The notes below the pieces were generated by a model. It worked only from the letters and a program-made list of their open reading frames with translations. It had not been told where the DNA came from and made no database searches. This document shows positions 27,993 to 35,900 of a stretch of 64,000 nt of DNA, piece by piece. Every line of letters starts with the position of its first letter. Position 1 is the first letter of the stretch. The DNA is from an uncultured Flavobacteriaceae bacterium (lineage in GTDB: Bacteria; Bacteroidota; Bacteroidia; Flavobacteriales; Flavobacteriaceae), in contig CANLVG010000007.1 in NCBI GenBank assembly GCA_947494565.1, positions 186,001-250,000 of the forward strand, in the 5' to 3' direction. A program made the position numbers and the translations under genes.

Positions 27993-28321
27993 GACGCAAA
28001 TGAACGCTTATGAAATCCCCTTCGCAACCGAAAACTTGACGACTATTTTTTCAGCTTGAACATAACTACTAGTCTACGGAAAGTAGGTCGGGTAACGAAG
28101 CTAAAGCTTATTGTCGGCCTTCCGGCAGGGTAGGTTTTATAATTACTTTTATTTTTTAATTGCAGGCTTACGGCAGTGTTCTCAAGAACTTTCATTGTTA
28201 AAAATTGAAATCACATGACTAAATCCAAAAGATTTGGCGGACTTTGCAAACATGCCCAGTCCATTAAATTTAACACTTTATGCCCTATTTGCTATAGGTA
28301 TTGTTGGTAATTGTTTTTTAG
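27993..28321. other. Linker without a gene
   Basis: 329 bp. It contains a weak GC-rich inverted stretch near 28114-28130 (GGCCTTCCGGCAGGG) and otherwise AT-rich sequence. I see no ORF or RNA gene. Confidence 0.5.
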
Positions 28322-29062
28322 TCAATCGGTTTTTCTTTTTGTAAAAGGTATCATCATAGGTGTTTTCTTCATATATGCTAAATACTTAGATTTAAAATTT
28401 GATTTTAAATCTTTTTCCTCGTATAGAGCTCCAATGAAGAAATACACAGTCAGAAGAACAGCGAATACCAAATGTGTTGCTGACATCACTGGTGTAGACC
28501 ATAGTCCAATAATGCCACCTAAGTACAACGGATGCCTAGTATATTTATAAAACGAAACCACTTTAAATTCTAATTCAGTATATGGTTTATTTACTAATTC
28601 TAAATAGGTTTGTCGTAGACCAAATAAATCAAAATGATTGATTAGAAAAGTACTTACAAACAAAATTACCCAACCTAAAAAAAATAAAACGTACATAGTA
28701 TAAAATAGAATACTTCCTTCTTCAATTGTCCATATGTTACCACCAATTGGTTCCCAGTTCCATATAAGAACAAAGAGCAAAATACCCGCTTGTAGTACAT
28801 AGGTACTTCTTTCTATGGGTCTTGGAAGAACTTTAGTAATCCAATTTTTAAATGATTTCCTAGCCATTATGCTATGTGGTACTGCAAAAAGTAATACAAG
28901 TGCAAGATTTTTTAAAAGCGCATAATAAAATGGGACCTCAGGATTTCTGTCGATTGATATTTCCGGAATTAAATGACTTATCGATAAAATCCAAAATAAT
29001 AGGGAAGCAAAACCAATACAATAACAGATAATTGAGTAGACGAACATGAATAGCTTTTTCAT
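28322..29062 (-). CDS. MddA-like isoprenylcysteine methyltransferase-family membrane protein
   Basis: 246 residues from the internal ATG (MKKLFMFVYSI); the ORF opens 12 codons earlier. It has five or six helices. LINHFDLFGLRQTYLEL, followed by FYKYTRHPLYLGGIIGLWSTP and EEKDLKSNF, is the SAM-binding ICMT-like signature and closely resembles methanethiol S-methyltransferase MddA. That enzyme makes dimethyl sulfide from methanethiol, a relevant activity in marine bacteria. The name is inferred from motif similarity. Stand-alone gene. Confidence 0.75.
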   Translation of the reverse strand: MKKLFMFVYSIICYCIGFASLLFWILSISHLIPEISIDRNPEVPFYYALLKNLALVLLFAVPHSIMARKSFKNWITKVLPRPIERSTYVLQAGILLFVLIWNWEPIGGNIWTIEEGSILFYTMYVLFFLGWVILFVSTFLINHFDLFGLRQTYLELVNKPYTELEFKVVSFYKYTRHPLYLGGIIGLWSTPVMSATHLVFAVLLTVYFFIGALYEEKDLKSNFKSKYLAYMKKTPMMIPFTKRKTD

Positions 29063-29162
29063 AATATTTAGTTGAATTAATAATGACTCAAAAGTCAATT
29101 AAATAAGCGACTACAAATTTGCTGAGCTGTCCTAAAAATATTCTCTAAAGCTCAAAAGTAAC

Positions 29163-30032
29163 CTATGAACTGGCATTTAGTTTCCTAAACTGATTTGGGG
29201 GGAACTTGTATTTTTCTTTAAAGGTTCGAATAAAATGAGATGTATTCTTAAATCCACTATCATAACAAATTTCATTGATGTTCAATTGGGTGTTAATGAG
29301 TAGCATCTTACTGTAGGTAAGTCTTCTATTAATGAGCCACTTTGATGGTGAGGTTTCAAAATACTTTTTGAAATCTCTCTTAAAACTTGAAAGACTTCGC
29401 CCCGATAGTTTTGCAAAAGCTTCGATTGGAAGATCATATTGAAAGTTAGCATTCATAATATTTTCAATACTAGCCTTCTTTTGATTTGAAATCTCGAGCA
29501 ATAAATTTTTAAATGAGCTATTGTCTTTATTAAGGGTGATATTGTAAATCAATTCTTTGAATTTTAGCTCCACAAGTTCAGCCGGAATAGCTTCATTCAT
29601 TGTCAGATATTGTAAAATACTCTGTATTAAAATCTGGAACGAATTGTTGGTCTTAATTTTTAAAATGCCATCTTCTATAACTTCGTCTTGAGAAGCTCTT
29701 GATGTTAAATGATTTTGCAAAGTAAATTTTCTGATGAACTCATCATTCATAAAAAAAAGCATAACGCAATAGTCTTCTTCAAGATATTGCTTTGTAGCAT
29801 ACACCCCTTTTTTAACAAATAGTGTATCACCTGCAGTAAGACCATAGGTCTGTTTAGGAGTTATCCAATCTTTACGACCGCTAATAACGTATGTGATTAA
29901 GTGAGATTTAGTCCATAGTTGAAACTTTTCAACATTTAACGGGCATTTATATTCCACCAAAAGAAAGTCATTTCCAATATGCTTATTGAATTTGGGATGC
30001 TTTTTGAAAAAATCATATACATCTATAGTCAT
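29163..30032 (-). CDS. AraC-family transcriptional regulator
   Basis: 289 residues. N-terminal cupin-like sensor (about 25-130, LTAGDTLFVKKGVYATKQY), C-terminal AraC helix-turn-helix pair (about 195-285: LPIEAFAKLSGRSLSSFKRD, INEICYDSGFKNTSHFIRTF). ExsA-type arrangement. The ligand and target are unknown; the adjacent MddA-like gene is the nearest same-strand neighbour, 100 bp away, and could be a target. Confidence 0.92.
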   Translation of the reverse strand: MTIDVYDFFKKHPKFNKHIGNDFLLVEYKCPLNVEKFQLWTKSHLITYVISGRKDWITPKQTYGLTAGDTLFVKKGVYATKQYLEEDYCVMLFFMNDEFIRKFTLQNHLTSRASQDEVIEDGILKIKTNNSFQILIQSILQYLTMNEAIPAELVELKFKELIYNITLNKDNSSFKNLLLEISNQKKASIENIMNANFQYDLPIEAFAKLSGRSLSSFKRDFKKYFETSPSKWLINRRLTYSKMLLINTQLNINEICYDSGFKNTSHFIRTFKEKYKFPPNQFRKLNASS

Positions 30033-30123
30033 AATCTTTCGAAAATATTCTAGCTCAATATATGTATATAAACTATTGAATTCAATATCATATTTTTCTA
30101 TTTCAATTGGGTTTACGGGAGTG

Positions 30124-30663
30124 TTAGATTAAATTGAAATTATTCACCGTGTTGGCGGTAGTTTTTATTCTATTCATAAGCCTTTTTTTTCGAATCTTTC
30201 TTTTTCCCTTTAGTAATAGGTCCAAGTCACTGGTATTTGCCATTCTATCGGGAATAATTATAGATTCTCCTTTTTTTAAAACTATTTCCATATATGTAAA
30301 ATCGGTAAAAGGAGGTCCATCCCCGTAAGACTCAAATAGTTTTAAATGTCCAATCTCCGATGTTAGAATTTCTTTTTTATTTGTTCCGTCTTCAACAGTT
30401 AGTTTAGGAGTCTCTTTGTCCAGAATAATTGTTTTATTTCCGGCCTCTATTTGATATGCTTGACGATAAGCCACAATTCTAATTAATATAGCCAAAATGA
30501 AAATAAAAGGAGATACGTCCAATAATAATTTCCAAAGTTGATTTTGATTCCCTTGAATTCCTCTTGCAAGTATAAAAGCTAAAATTCCACCCAAGCATAT
30601 AGCACTTATTATCCAAAACCATGTGTCTGTATGCTTTTTGTATTTAAAATATTGGGTTTTCAT
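30124..30663 (-). CDS. Hypothetical membrane protein
   Basis: 179 residues. Two helices at about 15-32 and 46-64, followed by a PH-like or small beta domain (TIILDKETPKLTVEDG, IVLKKGESIIIPDRM) and a basic tail. No name can be given. Stand-alone gene. Confidence 0.65.
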   Translation of the reverse strand: MKTQYFKYKKHTDTWFWIISAICLGGILAFILARGIQGNQNQLWKLLLDVSPFIFILAILIRIVAYRQAYQIEAGNKTIILDKETPKLTVEDGTNKKEILTSEIGHLKLFESYGDGPPFTDFTYMEIVLKKGESIIIPDRMANTSDLDLLLKGKRKIRKKRLMNRIKTTANTVNNFNLI

Positions 30664-30740
30664 ATATGTTCGTTAATATACATTGTTTACAAAAGTTATA
30701 GATTAGAGTTTACACTAAATTGGTTTTAGTACAAGAGCTT

Positions 30741-31133
30741 CTAGCGAGGTTTATATTTAGCTATGGCCTCCAATGCAATTTCGTTGACCTCCTCCAATTC
30801 CTCGGATTTAGTAGGAGCGTATGCAAGTCTCTCCATTTCCACCATTAATTTCTTGCTAGGTACCACTTTGGAATTTAATACTAAAAAGAATACTGCCCAA
30901 TATTTCCAAGTGTCATCTTTTCCTCTGATGATAACGAACAACTCTTCCTCGATTTCGTTTGTATATTTCGATAGATAATCTGCCATTGGACCGGCACAAG
31001 GCCAGTTGCCATCTTGGATAGAACAAAGTAGCTTCGGAACAATTTCCTTTATTTCACTAATATCATATCTAGACAATTCCTCAATGAATTCTCTATCTGT
31101 TTTATCCTTTGGAATCAACTTTTCAAGATCCAT
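30741..31133 (-). CDS. DUF5071-type protein
   Basis: 130 residues, no signal peptide. LIPKDKTDREFIEEL at the start and the core LLCSIQDGNWPCAGPMADYL match the DUF5071 pattern. These proteins are helical, HEAT-like, and often lie near toxin/immunity genes, so an immunity role is possible here, close to the orphan RHS tip. This is inference. Confidence 0.75.
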   Translation of the reverse strand: MDLEKLIPKDKTDREFIEELSRYDISEIKEIVPKLLCSIQDGNWPCAGPMADYLSKYTNEIEEELFVIIRGKDDTWKYWAVFFLVLNSKVVPSKKLMVEMERLAYAPTKSEELEEVNEIALEAIAKYKPR

Positions 31134-31203
31134 TTTTTTAATCTTTTTGTTCGTCCTTTATCCTGTTTCTACCTATCTTGAAAATCACCATCACTTCCAT
31201 CTT

Positions 31204-31425
31204 TTAATATTTAAAGATTAAAAAAAAGCCGAACATTAAAAGGATTAAGACAATAGCCCAGGTATTTACAAAGACCTTCCATGTAAAAATACTATGATCT
31301 TTCATCCTGTAAGAATCATTCTTTTTTAGTTGATGAATCACAATCAATATTGCAATTAGAAGGATAAGTACTCCAGAAACAATGTTATTGTCCTTTATGA
31401 GGTTGATGATTTTTTCTTTCTCCAC
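31204..31425 (-). CDS. Small two-helix membrane protein
   Basis: 73 residues with two hydrophobic helices (VSGVLILLIAILIVI and FVNTWAIVLILLMFGFFL) separated by a charged loop. No family. It may be an immunity-type membrane protein given its place beside the RHS tip genes, but that is unproven. Confidence 0.5.
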   Translation of the reverse strand: MEKEKIINLIKDNNIVSGVLILLIAILIVIHQLKKNDSYRMKDHSIFTWKVFVNTWAIVLILLMFGFFLIFKY

Positions 31426-31512
31426 ATTCTTGCGGTATTAACAAACACATGGAAAGTACTTTCATTAAAACCTGCTTCAGCAAGGTCGTTTCTACGTACT
31501 TTCCGATTATTA

Positions 31513-31947
31513 TCATTTATCGGTACTATCGATTAATTTGCCTGAACGGTCAAACTTAATAGAATAACCATGATAAATAGCCTGTACTCTTTTTATCATA
31601 CCATCTCTCTTCCCGAACTCACCAATATTTAGTTTATCGATAGTGGAAAAATCAAAATCATACTCGAAGAGCATTGGGTATTCTTTATCATCTATAACTA
31701 CTTTCCTATTTGAATTTGTGATAAAGGCTGAATATGATTTGTCTTGATAGTCATCTCCCGACACAATGAACAATTCATAATTTTCGCCATTGTTGTACAT
31801 AACAAAATAACAGTATTCATTATGTTTTTCAATATATTCACTTGCCAAAATCTCAACTGAATCTGGTATTACATATATTATACTTTCTTGCCTTTGAGAG
31901 TAGCAAGAAAAAAACAACATCAACCATAGTAAATTAAATATTTTCAT
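31513..31947 (-). CDS. Small lipoprotein, candidate immunity protein for the orphan JAB-like tip
   Basis: 144 residues. Signal sequence with a lipobox ending FFSC near residue 14. The mature part is a mixed alpha/beta domain (YCYFVMYNNGENYELFIVSG). It follows the orphan tip ORF by 19 bp in the same direction, like an immunity gene. An exported lipoprotein as immunity would imply a periplasmic target. Family not recognised. Confidence 0.6.
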   Translation of the reverse strand: MKIFNLLWLMLFFSCYSQRQESIIYVIPDSVEILASEYIEKHNEYCYFVMYNNGENYELFIVSGDDYQDKSYSAFITNSNRKVVIDDKEYPMLFEYDFDFSTIDKLNIGEFGKRDGMIKRVQAIYHGYSIKFDRSGKLIDSTDK

Positions 31948-31966
31948 ATCATTTTGATTTCAAATT

Positions 31967-32329
31967 TTACTGCTTTCTTTTACCGCCGTAAATCTCTAAA
32001 GCGTCACGGCCTAAATTAAATGTGCCAGTACCTTGGCCTTTTGTCTTACCTATTTTGTTCGTTCGCACCCCACCTTGAGTTACTCTATTAATATTACTGC
32101 TTTTACCCGTTTTCTTCCCGCTAAAGGCGTCGACCGAATAAATTGGAATATTCAACTTTGCTGACGTGTCTCTGTCTTTATCCGATGTTCCAGTAGAACC
32201 AACCTTTCCTTCTTCATCCGGTGTCGGATGCCCATGGACTTGTCCAATGATAACTCTTCCACCAGGTTTTTCTTGAATAATTCCATCGGTTTCTTTATGA
32301 CTCACATTTGGCTCGCTAAAAAATAACAA
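31967..32329 (-). CDS. Orphan RHS toxin tip with JAB/DUF4329-like motif, 5' truncated
   Basis: 120 residues from a TTG; no plausible start codon or RHS core is present, so it is probably a displaced tip fragment. IIGQVHGHPTPDEEG followed by TSDKDRD reproduces the JAMM/JAB metal motif (HxH, then SxxD), and DUF4329-like tips of RHS proteins share this layout. The tail GTGTFNLGRDALEIYGG is unassigned. JAB-type tips are putative metallopeptidases. It comes after the DUF922 gene and terminator and before the lipoprotein gene. Confidence 0.55.
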   Translation of the reverse strand: MLFFSEPNVSHKETDGIIQEKPGGRVIIGQVHGHPTPDEEGKVGSTGTSDKDRDTSAKLNIPIYSVDAFSGKKTGKSSNINRVTQGGVRTNKIGKTKGQGTGTFNLGRDALEIYGGKRKQ

Positions 32330-32339
32330 GCATAAAAAA

Positions 32340-32362
32340 ACCGCCTCGATGGGCGGTTCTTG
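32340..32362 (-). terminator. Terminator after the DUF922 gene
   Basis: On the minus strand AACCGCCC ATCGA GGCGGTTTTTTT forms a stem followed by a T-run, immediately after the metallopeptidase gene stop at 32364. It closes the main RHS operon ahead of the orphan tip. Confidence 0.85.
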
Positions 32363-32363
32363 A

Positions 32364-32921
32364 TTATTGTTCAGGTATAAACTCGTATTCCTTCAAGTCT
32401 TCCAATTCCTTGTCTATACATTTGCGCCATTCTTGTTGCTTGGGATAGTTCAATAGAACTTCTTCATCGTATTTATTATTGAATTCTACACTTTCCATTA
32501 TTAACCTATTCGTGTATAAATCATACTCATCTAAATCCGTTATTCCTAATGAATCTAATTTTTGATGTTGCTTTCGTATTCTTCTTGTGAATACTTCCAA
32601 AATGTCAAAGTGAATCTGTTCATGCTCCAATGTTTTCATATCTCTTGTGATAGTCCATGATTCATTTTTAGAAAAATAACACAATAGAACCTCCTTCTTT
32701 ACTCCATTTTCATTTTTTATATAAGCTGTTTTAATAATAGGAGTTGTCTCAGCCACTTTATGAATTAAATGGATATCCTTTGGTTGTTTGCCATCACCTT
32801 TAAAATCTTCCCATTTTAAAGGTCTTGTTTTCTGCCACAATACCAAAGAGTCTATCTCCAAAGAATTTTGACCATGACATAAATAGCTTAAACCCAAAAA
32901 TAGAATTATAAATTTTATCAT
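32364..32921 (-). CDS. DUF922-type secreted zinc metallopeptidase
   Basis: 185 residues from ATG 32921, chosen because it gives a signal peptide (MIKFIILFLGLSYLCHGQ). The catalytic HEXXH appears as LEHEQIHFDI, with the DUF922 context W-E-D-FKG near the start and FTRRIRKQH after the metal site. The family is described as predicted secreted Zn-dependent proteases. It starts 1 bp past the stop of the large RHS gene, so it is translationally coupled. It may process the RHS protein or act as an accessory effector; which of these is unknown. Confidence 0.78.
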   Translation of the reverse strand: MIKFIILFLGLSYLCHGQNSLEIDSLVLWQKTRPLKWEDFKGDGKQPKDIHLIHKVAETTPIIKTAYIKNENGVKKEVLLCYFSKNESWTITRDMKTLEHEQIHFDILEVFTRRIRKQHQKLDSLGITDLDEYDLYTNRLIMESVEFNNKYDEEVLLNYPKQQEWRKCIDKELEDLKEYEFIPEQ

Positions 32922-32922
32922 T

Positions 32923-35900
32923 TTATTGTTTAGTAAGGGTAATATTCTGTTGAAAATGAGCACCTCCACCGTCACTCTTTGGTACTTTAAAATTCAAATC
33001 ACTATTATCTATCTCAATTCTGTTTATATCAATACCATGATTCAAAAGGAATTGTCTAATAGCTGTTGCCCTCAAATTATTTATTCTTAATCCTTCATCT
33101 ATATCATCTTGAAAACCGTCTCCAGCTGAAAAATACTTAGGTGCTATAATAATTGTAATATTTACATCCTTTGTTAATGTAAAAAGCAATGCTGTTAGAG
33201 TTCTATTAGTAATTGCGCTATTTCTATTCAGTATTGTACCCCTTAGTCTTCCACTGTCCTTGCCTGGGTTTGAAAATTGAATAGTTGTTGGTGTTGTCAA
33301 CGATTGCCTTGCTACCGATGGTACTCTAAAAATTTTCTCTCTCGGTCTTTTAGGCGATTCCAATGGATTTGCGATTGTTGGGCCAAAATTAGGGCCGCCA
33401 ATTCCCGTAATACTTGTTTCAAAACCAGAGAAATTAGTTGGTGAACTTGTTGTTCCAATTGTACCACAATCCGTACAATCATCATCTTTTGGCTTATCAT
33501 AAACATAGGCATCCCAACCAGTCGCGTTTGAATAATTCTTTTTCAATCGACCTCTATTCAACCCTTCTTGAATGACCTTGTCTTTTCCATAAACCAAATT
33601 ATTAAATGTTCTGCACAACCAACCACATTTGCCAAATCCATATTCATCAACAAAGAATATCGGGTTGTTATCCGCAACAACATAGGGGGATTGATAGTTC
33701 ACAAAATCCGCCATTGGATCTATGACCATAAACCGCCCGATTGCAGGGTCGTACATTCTTGCACCAAAATCGTACATATTCATGTTAAGAGATATATCAA
33801 ATTCCTTGCCGTTATAGGTCAGGTAACTGTTCTGTATGCCGTTAATGTTCATATTGTACCCTTTTTGAATCAATCCAAATGGGTAATAATTTTTCTCCTC
33901 GATTATCTCCGAGCTGTCCACAGAACCATCGTTGTTATTGTCCGAATAAGATAATCGAACGTTTCCTAAATGGTCTTTGTATTGGTATACGTAAGAGAAG
34001 TTTCCATTGCCATCGGTCTGTACATAGCCTTCGGTATGGGTAAAGAATTTTAAAGAACCGTTTTCGTAAACATGGTTGCCCGCGTATTCGGATTCCTTGT
34101 TGCCGCTTACAACATCGGTTACTTTTTTCTTCAGTTTGTTCCCAAGGGCATCGTAGATATACTCGATTTTATTTCCGCCACCAAAATCGGCCAATATGGG
34201 TAGGTCATAATGGTTGTAATCCATATCGATTATTCCCTTGTTGGCATCGGTCAGAACGTTTCCATTGGCGTCATACGTATACTCTGTTGCCAGTTCCGCA
34301 CCATCAACAAAACCCTGTGTCGCACTTGAGGCGATATCATCGTCCACGGCTTTGAGTTGATTTCCGGTATAGGTATAAGTCAAGTCGTCCATCACACCAA
34401 AAATTGAAGCACTGGTATTGGTATGCCCGTTCCTTTTGAGTTTTTGGATGTTCCCGTTCTTGTCGTATTCAATGTTGGTCAGACTGTAGCGATTGTCCGC
34501 CGTATCGTCGATTGCGCTTGTGATTCGGTTCAGGGGGTCGTAGGCATAGGTATACCGGTTGCTCACGGGGTTGCCCGTGGTATTGGTACTGGCGGTCGCC
34601 CACTCGGCCTGGCTGATGTTGCCGTTGAAGAGCGGGGTTCCCGTGGTCGGGTCGTTGTATTTGATCCCAAAATCGAAAAGGTCGTTGTCATCATCGGTAT
34701 CCTGGTTGATGGTCTTGAGCCATCCCCGTATGTTGTAGGTATAATCCACCTCCTGTAGCGCATCGGCCTTGGTACGGCCGACCTTCTTTTCTTTAAATTG
34801 TCCGGTACCGTCATAGGTATTAAAGGCGATCATCTCGGTATTGCCGTTCAAGACCTGACGTTGTTTGAGCAGGCGGTTCGCATGGTCATAATCGAGTTTG
34901 TCCACGGTCACGATGGCAGTGCCCCCGTCCTTTTGGTGCGAGGTCTGCGTTAGCACGGGCTTGCCGGCAAAGTCCAATTTCGATTCGATGATATCCACGG
35001 TGTTAAGATACGAATTTTCCGACTTGGTATACACCGGTCTTCCCTTGACATCGTAAGCGATTAGGGTGGTGGTCCAATCGTTGGTATCCAGTACACGTAC
35101 CTTGCTGACCGTAGCCAGTCCCCGTACGTCGGTCGACAGGGCCTGCCCCTGTATCGGGCCCAAGGGCTTGGCGAAGCCGTCCCTTGTGGTGTCATAGCCA
35201 TCATAGTAGTTTATGGTGTGCAGTTCGGTGATATCGGCAGTGGTAGGGTAGCCGCCGTCGTCGTAATATACCGTAATCCCATCAATGGTGGTGGTACCGG
35301 CCTGGTTCGTCCATTGGGTGGCATGCGCATCGGCCAAGGCCTGCTTGCTGCTCCGGTTTCCCGAGGTCCCGGCAAAACCGGTATAGGCAACCCGCCCAAA
35401 GGCATCGTATTTGGTAAAGACCCACGGGTTAAGGGCATCCTTGGTCATAATGGGCCTGTCGAGTTTGTCATAGACGATGGATTCCCCGGCCTTGCCCGGG
35501 ATCTTCTTTCGGATAAGGCGGTTGCGCTTGTCATAACGGTATTGGTAGCAGAGTTCGTTCATCTCGTTGGTGCTCACCCCGTTCGAAGTGGTCACCAAGA
35601 CCTTGGGCGGTATGACATAGGTCAGGTTGCCGAAGGCGTCATAGACATAATACGTATCATGGGCGGTACCATTGTATGTACGCTTGAGCATGACACGGCC
35701 TTGCTTATCGGTATATTCCTCGGTGGTATGGTCGGTACCGGAGGTCCAATTCTCGTCCTTGGTGATGTTCTTGTAGAGTTCCCCGGCCGGGTAGTAGGAG
35801 GTCCCGCCGCTTAATTGGGGATCCTCGGTATTCCCGCCGTTGAAGGTGACCTCGAATTGCAACACATCGTCGCTGTCATTGGCCCGGTAGTCGAAAACGA

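Noticed and set aside
21021-31425. Classical integron attC sites in the linkers
   Set aside because: I looked for R-box pairs (GTTRRRY with RYYYAAC) flanking folded linkers and could not show a convincing pair, so only a cassette-like layout is claimed.
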